Assembly (NCBI GenBank): GCA_031119205.1
Contig: JAVHYF010000013.1
Coordinates: 1-35,609 of the forward strand
Direction: 5' to 3'
From: Moraxellaceae bacterium
GTDB lineage: Bacteria; Pseudomonadota; Gammaproteobacteria; Burkholderiales; Rhodocyclaceae
Length of the DNA stretch: 35,609 bases
Every line of letters begins with the position of its first letter. The first letter of the stretch is position 1. The notes beneath the pieces were generated by a model, which did no database searches, was not told the origin of the DNA, and saw only the letters and a list, made by a program, of their open reading frames with translations. Shown here in pieces: positions 25,171 through 32,962 of this stretch. Position numbers and translations under genes: made by a program.

Positions 25171-25853
25171 ATGCAACAGGTCCGGTTATGGGCAGGCCAT
25201 CTCCTGGCCTGCCTGGTGTTACTCCTGCCCGTCGCACCTGCAGCGCATGCCGCTGCGGTCTACCAATACACGTTCACCAGCGGAGCCCTGACCGATCCGG
25301 AGTGGACCTGGGAGTTCCTGGGCGAGCGCTTCAGCATCGGCTTTTCTCTGCCCACCCCATTGCGTACCGGCGATCTGGACGTCACAGGCGTGCAGGCCTG
25401 GGGACAGATCGGTGCCAACCGCCTGAGTTTTCCGCACCCGCCGCCCGCAACGGAATGGGTGCCCAACCCCTATGAACCCGGTGGCGAATGGGAGCAGCCG
25501 GTCTACCCCTATCTCACCTCCGGCTTCTCCCTGTTTGTGGGCACCTGGGGCCGGACGGCCTGCCCACCACCTGGACGATCAGCATCGGCCAGATCGAGCA
25601 CGTAGACCTCTACAGCTCGTCCCTCCTCGGCCTGTACAGCCGCTACGAAGGGCCGGACATCTGGTTCAACGAAGACGTCTATGCCGGCCCCTCCCGCTCC
25701 GTCAACACGGTTGCACGCAACACGGTGGTGCCGGGCACCTGGTCGCTCGCAGTCAGCGAAGTGCCGGAGCCTTCCACGCTCCTTCTGCTCGGTTGCGCTG
25801 CGCTGACGCTCCCACTCACGCGCCGCCGCACTACCCCGCTGCGCAACCCCTGA
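25171..25853 (+). pseudogene. PEP-CTERM-like secreted protein, copy 1 (frameshifted)
   Basis: First of four tandem paralogs. Frame 1 gives the signal peptide (ending PAAHA), then VYQYTFTSG, GERFSIGFSLPTPLRTGDLD and PPPATEWVPNPYEPGGEW, as in the other copies, but runs off at ACPPPGRSA and stops at 25605. The missing part continues in another frame from about 25545 (LGPDGLPTTWTISIG) to SEVPEPSTLLLLGCAAL plus PLTRRR, ending at 25853. One base lost near 25544-25546 (ACCCTGGGG to ACCTGGGG) explains it. This copy alone has canonical VPEP; the Cys pair of the other copies is absent. GGAGG lies four bases before the ATG. It may be a real pseudogene or a sequencing error. Confidence 0.8.
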
Positions 25854-25902
25854 CTACCCATCACCACCCATAACAACAACCACCCACCCCAAGGATAGAA
25901 CC

Positions 25903-26592
25903 GTGAGAACCCTGAAGATCAGCGCCCTGACACTCGTTGCCAGCATGCTGTTACCCATGGCGGTGCAGGCCGCCCCGCTGTACCAGTACACCTACACCAG
26001 CGGCATTTTCGGTGACCCCGCCACGACGGGGCCTGACTTCCTCGGCCAGCGCTTCACCATCGACATCTGGTCACCCGTCGCCTTCGGCCTGGGCAGCGTA
26101 GACACGGAGGGCATGCGCGCAAGGGGAACGGCGCCGGGTATCCAGATCGACTTCCCGCAACCACCGCCGACCACCTCGTGCCAGCCGGACCCCTGGTTTC
26201 CGGAAGGTGGCTGCACGCAACAACCCGACTATCCCTACGCCACCGCCAGCCAGCACCTGCAGGTGCTGGAACTCGACGGAAACGGCTTGCCCCTGGCCTG
26301 GGACCTGGCGCTTTACGGATCGTGGATCGAGGGATGGCGCTGGAACGAGAGCAGCTTCCTGTCGCTGATTTCAAGCTACTACAGCGACAGCTTCTTCGTG
26401 GAAGACATCTATGGCGGTACGCCGGTCAGTTCCGGCCTGATCGCGCGCAACCTCGAGGACACCGGCGGAAGCTGGCGCCTCACGGTTAGCGAAGTCCCGG
26501 CACCGTCCACCGCCCTGCTGGCTGTCGGCGCCCTGCTCGCCCTGCGGCTGGTGCGCCGTCCAGCTGCCACACAAACCAAGGAGTCAGCATGA
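25903..26592 (+). CDS. PEP-CTERM-like secreted protein, copy 2
   Basis: A 229-residue protein with a signal peptide ending AVQA, then APLYQYTYTSG and GQRFTIDIWSPVAFGLGSVD. The block PPPTTSCQPDPWFPEGGC (a likely disulfide) and PDYPYATASQHLQVLELDG follow. The C-terminus is VPAPSTALLAVGALLALRLV then RR (about 198-221). That tail has the three-part form of PEP-CTERM sorting signals (Pro-rich motif, hydrophobic helix, Arg cluster), with VPAP instead of VPEP. The start is GTG 25903 with AAGGAT upstream; its stop overlaps the next start as ATGA, so translation is coupled. Domain function is unknown; it is presumably anchored or released at the surface by an exosortase. Confidence 0.82.
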   Translation: MRTLKISALTLVASMLLPMAVQAAPLYQYTYTSGIFGDPATTGPDFLGQRFTIDIWSPVAFGLGSVDTEGMRARGTAPGIQIDFPQPPPTTSCQPDPWFPEGGCTQQPDYPYATASQHLQVLELDGNGLPLAWDLALYGSWIEGWRWNESSFLSLISSYYSDSFFVEDIYGGTPVSSGLIARNLEDTGGSWRLTVSEVPAPSTALLAVGALLALRLVRRPAATQTKESA

Positions 26593-27233
26593 GAATGCGT
26601 CCGCACTTCCTGTTCGCACTGGCATTGCTGCCGGGCCTTCCCGCGGCGGCCGCCGCGGCGCCGATCTATCACTACACCTACGAAAGTGGTCTATCGACAT
26701 CGGGCCTGATCGGTGAGCGCTTCACGATCGACATCTGGTCGCCCACGCAACTCGGTATCGGCAGCCTGTCTACGGCGGGCGTCACGGCCCGCGGCACGGC
26801 CCTGGGTACGCAGATTGATTTTCCGCTTCCGCCGCCGACCATCTCCTGCCAGCCGAACCCATGGGAGCCGGAAGGTGGCTGCGTGGACATGCCCGACTAC
26901 CCGTACGCCACATCCAGCCTGAGCCTGGCAGTGTCCAGTCTGGATGCCAGCGGCCTGCCGTCGGGCTGGGAGCTCTCGCTGCATGGCTCCTGGGTCAGCA
27001 GCTGGCGGTTCAACGACACCGCCATCCTCCTGCTCGACTCCTTCTATTCCAATGAAGGCTCCTATGTGGACTACATGCTGGACAGGGGCGGCCTCATCGC
27101 CGGTAACGACGGCGGCAACCGTGGCAGCTGGAGCCTTGCGATAACGGAAGTACCTGCGCCCCCCACTTTGCTGCTAGCCGGCTGCGCCCTTGCGGTGCTC
27201 GGGCTGACGCGCCGACGCACCCACACAACCTGA
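26589..27233 (+). CDS. PEP-CTERM-like secreted protein, copy 3
   Basis: A 214-residue paralog of copy 2. The signal peptide ends AAAAA; then come APIYHYTYESG, GERFTIDIWSPTQLGIGSL, PPPTISCQPNPWEPEGGC and MPDYPYATSSLSLAVSSLD. The tail is VPAPPTLLLAGCALAVLGLT then RRR (about 188-210). AAGGAG lies just before the ATG, inside the end of copy 2. Copies 2 and 3 are the closest pair by eye. The Asp/Ser/Gly-rich mature part with regular hydrophobic alternation suggests an all-beta fold. Confidence 0.82.
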   Translation: MRMRPHFLFALALLPGLPAAAAAAPIYHYTYESGLSTSGLIGERFTIDIWSPTQLGIGSLSTAGVTARGTALGTQIDFPLPPPTISCQPNPWEPEGGCVDMPDYPYATSSLSLAVSSLDASGLPSGWELSLHGSWVSSWRFNDTAILLLDSFYSNEGSYVDYMLDRGGLIAGNDGGNRGSWSLAITEVPAPPTLLLAGCALAVLGLTRRRTHTT

Positions 27234-27245
27234 GGATCATCCAGC

Positions 27246-27941
27246 ATGAAAAAGCTCTCCTTCCACCTGCTCCCGACCCTCGTAGTCGTAGCGCTGGGGC
27301 TTCCTGCCACCGCGATCGCCGTACCCCTCTACCAGTACACCTACACCAGCGGGGCACTCGACGAGCCGGTCGGCCCGGACGCCCCCATTTCGGAGTACTC
27401 CGGGCAGCGCTTCACCATCAGCTTCTCGACCTGGTCACCATTGGGCGTCGGCGGGCTGGATGTCACCGACGTGCGCGCCAACGCGAGCATCGGGGACCTG
27501 AGCTTCGGCTTCCCCATGCCGCCGCCCGCCATGACCTGCGTGCCGGATCCCTGGGGTCCGCCGGAAGCGCCCTGCATCGACATGCCGGCCCTTCCCTACC
27601 ACTCGACCAGCTTCAGTCTCACTGTCGAAGCGCTGGACGCCGGAGGCCTGCCGTCGGCATGGTTGATGAGCTTCAATCACATCTACCGCTACGATCCCCG
27701 CTCGTTCGACTATACCTATGACAATTTCATGTCGAACAACGTGGACTATCTGCACGAACATTTCGTATACGGCCACCCGCTCAGCGCAGGTCCGCTGGCC
27801 TGGAACATCAGCGAGCCCGGGGCCTGGAGCCTGGCGATAAGCGAGGTGCCGGCGCCGCCCACGCTGTTGCTGGCAACCGGTGCCTTGCTTGGCCTCGGCT
27901 ACGCGGCGCGGCGCCGGCCCCACGCTCGCCGGCCCGCATAG
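27246..27941 (+). CDS. PEP-CTERM-like secreted protein, copy 4
   Basis: A 231-residue paralog, 12 bases after copy 3. The signal peptide ends TAIAV; then VPLYQYTYTSGALDEPVGPD, GQRFTISFSTWSPLGVGGLD, PPPAMTCVPDPWGPPEAPC (Cys pair kept) and MPALPYHSTSFSLTVEALD. The tail is VPAPPTLLLATGALLGLGYA then ARRR (about 201-225). GAGGAT precedes the start. Its middle is richer in Tyr, Asn and Phe than the other copies. It is probably the last gene of the four-gene transcript; no clear terminator was seen after it. Confidence 0.82.
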   Translation: MKKLSFHLLPTLVVVALGLPATAIAVPLYQYTYTSGALDEPVGPDAPISEYSGQRFTISFSTWSPLGVGGLDVTDVRANASIGDLSFGFPMPPPAMTCVPDPWGPPEAPCIDMPALPYHSTSFSLTVEALDAGGLPSAWLMSFNHIYRYDPRSFDYTYDNFMSNNVDYLHEHFVYGHPLSAGPLAWNISEPGAWSLAISEVPAPPTLLLATGALLGLGYAARRRPHARRPA

Positions 27942-28104
27942 TCTGTATGTCGCCCGGCAATGCCCTCGCACCCCGTGCATTTCGCGCAGATGTCACGGGT
28001 TTGCGGGTCATCTCTGTCCCGGCAAGGAAACTATAAGGTCGCGCGCAGGTGAGCTCCCGGGGCTGCTGGTACCCTGCGCGCATCGATCACCACCAAGGAC
28101 GGGC

Positions 28105-28641
28105 ATGTCCCAGCCAGGCCCCACCCCGCTTACCGCCGTCGCCCTGTCCGCCATGGATCGCGACGCCTTCGTCGCGGCACTGGACGGCATCGTCGAGCAC
28201 ACGTCCTGGGCGACGGAACGCGCGTGGGCGGCGCGGCCTTTCGCCGACCGTGCGGCGCTGCATGCGGCCATCTTCGCAGCCATCGTGCAGGCCTCCGCCG
28301 AAGAACAGCTGGAGCTGCTGCGGCAGCACCCCGAGCTGGCGGGCCGGGCAGCGATCGCCAATACGCTGACGGCCGAATCCACCCAGGAACAGGACCGTGC
28401 GGGCCTGCGCAACTGCAGTCCGGAGGAGTATGCGCAGCTCACCGCACTGAACGATGCTTACGGCAAGCGCTTCGGCCACCCCTTCATCGTCGCGGTGACG
28501 GGCATGAATCGCCAGCAGGTCATGGCGCTGTTCGCGCAACGCCTGCAGAACGATCCTGACACCGAACGGATGGAAGCGCTGAAGCAGGTCGGGCGGATCA
28601 TCGGCATCCGCCTCGACGAGCGCGTGGCCGGGAACGCTTGA
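28105..28641 (+). CDS. uraD: OHCU decarboxylase (ureide pathway)
   Basis: A 178-residue enzyme that decarboxylates 2-oxo-4-hydroxy-4-carboxy-5-ureidoimidazoline to S-allantoin, the last step of urate breakdown. Family features are the catalytic His75 in RQHPELAG, the STQEQDRAGL segment (92-101) and FGHPFIVAVTGMNR (123-136). The conserved end IIGIRLDERV follows. The length is normal. AAGGAC lies just before ATG 28105. It stands without hiuH, puuE or allantoinase neighbours here. The nearest thematic link is the racemase-family ABC operon 3 kb to the left, separated by the PEP-CTERM-like genes. Confidence 0.93.
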   Translation: MSQPGPTPLTAVALSAMDRDAFVAALDGIVEHTSWATERAWAARPFADRAALHAAIFAAIVQASAEEQLELLRQHPELAGRAAIANTLTAESTQEQDRAGLRNCSPEEYAQLTALNDAYGKRFGHPFIVAVTGMNRQQVMALFAQRLQNDPDTERMEALKQVGRIIGIRLDERVAGNA

Positions 28642-28712
28642 GGAGCAGGCGCCCGCAGACCGCAGGCCCGCGGCACGGCACGCAGTGGGCCGCACCGGGA
28701 CCTGCCGGGCGG

Positions 28713-29942
28713 TTAATACACCTGCCAGTTCAGCAGCGCATTGACGAAGGTTGCGCTGTAGGCGCTGCGGGACTGGTCAGCACGGCGGGACTCGTTGCCG
28801 ACGCCACCGGTCAGGCGCAGGGAAGGACTGATCTGGTAGTTGGCGGACAGACGCGCAGTCAGCGTGTCTTCGTTGCCACGCGACAAGGTGCCGACGCCCA
28901 GGTAGTCACGCCAGCGCCAGTCGATCGACGGTGACAGGGTCAGCTTCGGGCCCGGCGACCAGTCGTAGATGGCACGGATGCCGGTGGTCTTGGCATAGCT
29001 GGCGCTCGCGTCGCTCACTTCACCGATCTGGCGATAGATATCCAGGCGCACCGCACTGGGGCCGCCCGAGCGCCACAGGTAGCTGGCGTTGCCGTACCAG
29101 CCCTTGAAGTCGCGGATGTCATAAGTGTCGTGCTCGCGCCACTGGTAACCGAACTTGCCGCTCAGGCGGGAGTGTCCGGCGAAGGCCCAGTTCCAGCCCA
29201 GCTCGACGGCATCCTGCTCGTAGCCGCTGTCGGACAGGATGCTGGCGGCCCGGTTCGGGAAGCGGTAGTCGGCATGGCGGCCGCGCAGGTCCACCCAGTT
29301 GCCGGCGCGCGATTGCTGGCGGACGCCGAGGTTGGCTTCCCAGCCATCGCGATCGCCCGACTTCTGCAGGTCGCTCTCGTTGCGGTAGCGGGCAGCATTG
29401 GCGCCGCCCACGATCTGCCAGCGCGCATTCGTGCCGAACACGGTGTCCAGACCCAGCGTGTCCGAGGTCACCATGTTCTTTTCCTGCGTGCGCTGGTCCG
29501 CCAGGTCCGCCAGGTAGTTCAGGTGCTGGTAACGCAAGCCGACCTCCGCGCGCTGCAGCGGCCGCACGCTCCAGCTCAGGTCGTAGCGCTGGCGCGTGTG
29601 GTCGAGCTGGTCGAAGCGTGCATAGCGAACCAGCGACGGTGCCGCCACGAAGCCCAGACGATGGCCATCGAAGTCGCGGTCGTAGTCGACACGCAAACCG
29701 GTCACCGAGATCCAGTCGCTGCGCTCACCGGTGTCCGTCCGGCCCGGAGGCGCAACGCCATCACCCAGGCGATAGGGGTTGGTGTCGTAGGTGATGTCCT
29801 GGCTGAGCGAGACATCCAGCGGCCCGTCGTCTTCCTTGCGCGTCTGCGGCACCGCCATCTGGGCGGATGCGATGCCGGCCGCCGTACAACCGATGACCGC
29901 CACGCAGACGGCAGACCTTGCTCTCCTCTTTGCTCTTTTCAT
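28713..29942 (-). CDS. epsL: EpsL-like outer-membrane beta-barrel of exopolysaccharide export
   Basis: A 409-residue exported protein with a signal peptide ending GIASAQ. Many amphipathic beta strands with periplasmic turns follow, ending LLNWQVY, a terminal aromatic motif of outer-membrane barrels. Blocks such as SLSQDITYDTNPYRLGDG and the overall layout fit the exosortase/PEP-CTERM-associated EpsL family, thought to help export polysaccharide. The start is ATG 29942; an in-frame GTG lies at 29954. It is last of the polysaccharide genes, 111 bp after the transferase, and converges with uraD. The family assignment is from memory of pattern, not alignment. Confidence 0.78.
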   Translation of the reverse strand: MKRAKRRARSAVCVAVIGCTAAGIASAQMAVPQTRKEDDGPLDVSLSQDITYDTNPYRLGDGVAPPGRTDTGERSDWISVTGLRVDYDRDFDGHRLGFVAAPSLVRYARFDQLDHTRQRYDLSWSVRPLQRAEVGLRYQHLNYLADLADQRTQEKNMVTSDTLGLDTVFGTNARWQIVGGANAARYRNESDLQKSGDRDGWEANLGVRQQSRAGNWVDLRGRHADYRFPNRAASILSDSGYEQDAVELGWNWAFAGHSRLSGKFGYQWREHDTYDIRDFKGWYGNASYLWRSGGPSAVRLDIYRQIGEVSDASASYAKTTGIRAIYDWSPGPKLTLSPSIDWRWRDYLGVGTLSRGNEDTLTARLSANYQISPSLRLTGGVGNESRRADQSRSAYSATFVNALLNWQVY

Positions 29943-30053
29943 TGTTGTTCTCACTTTGTTCTGGGTTGCTCTGAGTTCTCACGGGTTGATTCTTGATCGG
30001 GCATCCCCACCAGCACACACCCATGCATGCGGCGTCCAGACGCCGCCAGTGGT

Positions 30054-30791
30054 TCAGGACCGCGAGGCTCGCCCCTGGCGGACCACGAGGTAGAAGAAGT
30101 GCATGGTGTCGATGGTATAGCGCCTGAGCAGGCGGCGTGGCTCCAGGAACAGGCGGTACAACCACTCGCAGCGGATGCGCTGCACCCACATGGGCGCACG
30201 CTGGATATTCCCGGACATGAAGTCGAACAGCGCACCGATCGCCATCACCAACCCGGCATCGAGCAGGGCGTGGTGGCGGGCGATCCACTGCTCCTGACGC
30301 GGATTGCCCAGCGCCACCAGCACGATGTCCGTCCGCAGCGAATTGATGCGCGCGCACAGGGCCGGGTCCGCCAGGTCGCCATAGCCATCGGCGCACCCGA
30401 CGATCTCGTGGCCATAACGCGCACGGATCACCTCCCCGGCACGTTCTGCCACGCCCGGTCGGCCGCCCAGCAGGAACACCCGCTTGGGAAACGACAGGCT
30501 GGCCAGCAGCTGCGGCGTGAAGTCCGTGCCGTTCAGGTTCTCCTGGAAGGGCTGGCCGTAGACGAACTTCGCCGCGCCATCCATGGCCACGCCGTCATTC
30601 GCAATCAGCACCGGCGCCTTGCGGATCCAGTCGAGCAGGTCACGGCACTTCACGACGAAGTTGGCGTTCGCGAAGAACAGCACGGCCGGCTGGCCGCTCT
30701 CCAGGCGGTTGTCGAGTTCGGCGCACAGCGCCCTGGACGAGACATCCAGTACCGGGAATCCGGCAATGTCCTTGCGGGTGGCCGCCAGCAT
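30054..30791 (-). CDS. WecG/TagA/CpsF family glycosyltransferase (GT26)
   Basis: A 245-residue cytoplasmic-face transferase that adds an N-acetylmannosaminuronate-, ManNAc- or glucose-type sugar to a lipid-linked intermediate. Motifs are ANANFVVKCR (41-50), ANDGVAMDG (64-72; catalytic Asp region), LNGTDFTPQLL (86-96), LLGGRPGVAE, ALGNPRQEQWIA (160-171), GALFDFMSGNIQRAP (186-200) and the C-terminal EWLYRLFLEPRRLLRRY (209-225), which likely binds the membrane. Its ATG follows directly after the stop of the small ORF, with GGAGG eight bases upstream inside that ORF, so the two are translationally coupled. Confidence 0.93.
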   Translation of the reverse strand: MLAATRKDIAGFPVLDVSSRALCAELDNRLESGQPAVLFFANANFVVKCRDLLDWIRKAPVLIANDGVAMDGAAKFVYGQPFQENLNGTDFTPQLLASLSFPKRVFLLGGRPGVAERAGEVIRARYGHEIVGCADGYGDLADPALCARINSLRTDIVLVALGNPRQEQWIARHHALLDAGLVMAIGALFDFMSGNIQRAPMWVQRIRCEWLYRLFLEPRRLLRRYTIDTMHFFYLVVRQGRASRS

Positions 30792-30887
30792 TCAGTACAC
30801 CTCCCGGGCGGCACGTGGCGGGGCAGCCAGCTGTTCATGCCCCGTCGGCAACGACTCGTTCGCCACGGTCTGACCATTGCGCATCAT
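30792..30887 (-). CDS. Small coupled ORF, 31 residues
   Basis: Between the acyltransferase and the transferase is a 31-codon ORF beginning MMRNGQTVANESLPTGHEQL. It has AAGGAG seven bases before its first ATG. Its start overlaps the acyltransferase stop, and its TGA abuts the next ATG. It is hydrophilic, with no signal or membrane segment. It may be a real peptide or a spacer that couples translation of the flanking genes. An in-frame ATG at 30884 is the alternative start. Confidence 0.6.
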   Translation of the reverse strand: MMRNGQTVANESLPTGHEQLAAPPRAAREVY

Positions 30888-32047
30888 GGACGCACTCCTT
30901 CCATCAACGATTGTTCCTGCGTGCCACCGGATCGACGCTTGGCGCGCGCGGCGACGATACGTTTGCCAAGGCGGATGCACGGCTGCTCCACCCACTTGCC
31001 CAGCAGGTGCGAGAACGCCAGCGCGACGACCAGACTGCCGGCGATGAGGCTGAGGGCATACACGGGGCGCGAAGTCACGCCCAGCACATCCACGATGAAC
31101 CAGGCAGTCACGAAGATCGCCACCATGTGGATGCAGTAGAAGGCGTAGGACACATGGCCCAGCCAGGTCGAGAACCGGTTGCACAACACCGCCTTGACCA
31201 CCCGCGCACCCCATTGCGGCAGCATGCCGGCGGCCGAACCCAGCGCGACGAAGAACAGCAGGTACGAGGCCGCGGGCTGCCGGCGCCACATCGCCACCAC
31301 GAAGGCTGCCGCGCAGACGGCGAGCAGCATCGCGCGTTGCCGCGGATCGGTGGCCGACACCACCAGCTGGAACAGGATGCCGATGTAGAAGAGCCACAGA
31401 TAGGACGGCAGGAACGACCCCTGACGCAGGTACTGAGACAGCACGACCAGGCCTGCAAACACGGCCAGGTGGACCAGTGCGCCACGTGCACGCACCGCTG
31501 CATACAGCAAGGGCGCCACGAGGTAGAACTGCCACTCCAGCGTCAGGCTCCAGCCCTGCCCCATGAAGGCATAGGACGTGGAGGGCAACATGCTCTCCGG
31601 CACCAGTCCGTGCAGCAATGGAATGTGCAGCGCCAGATGCAGCCAGAAGTTGTCCGCGCTGTCCTGCAGGTAAGCCAGGCGGTCGAGGCGACGCGGCGCG
31701 TCCCAGGGCATGTTCTGCAGGAACTGGATGGACAGGTCCAGCACCAGCACCGACAGGAACAGGCCGACGAGATACACCGGGAATATCCGCAGGGCGCGCC
31801 GGATGAAGAACTCATCCAGTGTCGGCCGCCTGTGCAGCGACAGCGCGATGACGAAGCCACTGATCATGATGAAGGCGCCCACGGCGATGCTGCCATCCGC
31901 GAGCAGGCGCCCCCAACCCGAGCCCTTCTCGAGCGGCAGGGTCGCCATGGTGCTCACGTGGGTGACGAAGACCCAGAACGCCATCCAGCCCCGCAGCCCT
32001 TCGAGCTCGAGGTAGTTGTCGGCGCGCGGCACGCCCGCGGATGTCAC
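30884..32047 (-). CDS. Acyltransferase family 3 (OafA/YrhL-like) membrane protein
   Basis: A 387-residue polytopic protein with about ten membrane segments. It transfers an acyl (often acetyl) group to a sugar of the polysaccharide. The N-terminal YLELEGLRGWMAFWVFVTHV is the family signature (Arg19 and His30 conserved), and a helix with RRPTLDEFFIRRALRIFPVY follows. The start GTG 32047 overlaps the TGA of the pyruvyl transferase gene (GTGA), with GGGAG eight bases upstream. The C-terminal 30 residues are basic and cytoplasmic. The acceptor is unknown. Confidence 0.9.
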   Translation of the reverse strand: MTSAGVPRADNYLELEGLRGWMAFWVFVTHVSTMATLPLEKGSGWGRLLADGSIAVGAFIMISGFVIALSLHRRPTLDEFFIRRALRIFPVYLVGLFLSVLVLDLSIQFLQNMPWDAPRRLDRLAYLQDSADNFWLHLALHIPLLHGLVPESMLPSTSYAFMGQGWSLTLEWQFYLVAPLLYAAVRARGALVHLAVFAGLVVLSQYLRQGSFLPSYLWLFYIGILFQLVVSATDPRQRAMLLAVCAAAFVVAMWRRQPAASYLLFFVALGSAAGMLPQWGARVVKAVLCNRFSTWLGHVSYAFYCIHMVAIFVTAWFIVDVLGVTSRPVYALSLIAGSLVVALAFSHLLGKWVEQPCIRLGKRIVAARAKRRSGGTQEQSLMEGVRP

Positions 32048-32886
32048 GCCTGTGCTCCCTGCCCGGCCGCACCGCTCCAGCCACTTCCGCTGTGACGCGG
32101 TACCAGGCTCGGACGGCTGAAGTAGGCGCGCAGGGTGCCCACCAGGCCGTTCTGGTCGTACTCCGGCAAGGACGGCGGCGTCATGTCCAGCGCCTCTTCA
32201 ACCGAGTAAGCGCAACGCGGCGCGCGCTGCGTGCCGGTGTAGTAGTCGTTGTACTTGATGAAGCCCTCGCCCCAGGTTTCGCGCAGCCAGATGGCCGGAA
32301 TACCGTAGGCCTCGGCGATGATCACGCCGTGCAGGGACGACGAGATCACGCGGTCACAGGAGCAGATGTCATCCACCACCTGCTGCCAGGGGCGCTGCAC
32401 GTCGATGACGAAATGCGGCGACTCGACATAGTGCGCATGCCCGCGGAAATGTGGAATCACCCCCACGCGATGCGCGGTCGTGACCTTGGGTGAATAGAAC
32501 AACGGCACCAGCAGGCCGGGGTCGCCGTACAGCTCCGGACAAGCCTGGCCGGAGGAGATGATGACATCGCGGGTGATGGGGCCACGCACGGCCAGGGCCG
32601 TGATGTTCGGCACCACCATGCGACCGTTGTCGCGGAAGCGCGACCAGCGGTCCGGGCGGATGAAGTAGCGATGGTAGAAACCGGGATGGACACCGGTCCC
32701 CCACACGACGTCTCCGTCGCGCGCCATCTGCAGGACGGACCCCACGGCGAGCAGCTTGCCCGGCGCGTCCTCCTCGACGCGCTTCACATCCATGCCGGTC
32801 GCCCATTCCACGACAGCGGCGGACAACTCGTCGCCGAAGTTACGGACGCGGTTCCAGTAGTAGAGAGAAATTTCGGGACTCATCAT
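32044..32886 (-). CDS. Polysaccharide pyruvyl transferase family protein
   Basis: A 280-residue protein that likely adds a pyruvate ketal to a sugar, using phosphoenolpyruvate, in the cytoplasm. Family marks are SLYYWNRVRNFGDEL (7-21; the NFGDE motif), WGTGVHPGFYHRYF, ELYGDPGLLVPLF (118-130) and SSSLHGVIIAEAYGIPAIW (182-200), with His186 in SLHG. ATG 32886 was taken; GTG 32892 and ATG 32883 are in frame. The site for ribosomes is weak. It is followed by the acyltransferase with a 4-base overlap, so both decorate the same repeat unit in all likelihood. Confidence 0.9.
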   Translation of the reverse strand: MMSPEISLYYWNRVRNFGDELSAAVVEWATGMDVKRVEEDAPGKLLAVGSVLQMARDGDVVWGTGVHPGFYHRYFIRPDRWSRFRDNGRMVVPNITALAVRGPITRDVIISSGQACPELYGDPGLLVPLFYSPKVTTAHRVGVIPHFRGHAHYVESPHFVIDVQRPWQQVVDDICSCDRVISSSLHGVIIAEAYGIPAIWLRETWGEGFIKYNDYYTGTQRAPRCAYSVEEALDMTPPSLPEYDQNGLVGTLRAYFSRPSLVPRHSGSGWSGAAGQGAQA

Positions 32887-32962
32887 GAACACTCGCTTTC
32901 TTGGTATAGATAAAGTGCCCCCCGGCTACTCTCCCCTTGCTTTCGACTGCCCAGTTCCTTGA

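Noticed and set aside
24935-25291. Open frame beginning upstream of the first PEP-CTERM-like gene
   Set aside because: It crosses the regulatory region and ends inside copy 1 in the wrong frame; no similarity to the paralogs and no ribosome site.
25488-25853. Independent small gene in the second half of PEP-CTERM-like copy 1
   Set aside because: Its first residues have no counterpart, but from LGPDGLP onward it matches the paralogs' C-terminal halves, so it is the displaced end of copy 1.
28001-28040. Sigma-70 promoter before uraD
   Set aside because: TATAAG (28032-28037) is a fair -10, but no -35 lies at 16-18 bases; the TTGCGG at 28001 is 25 bases away.
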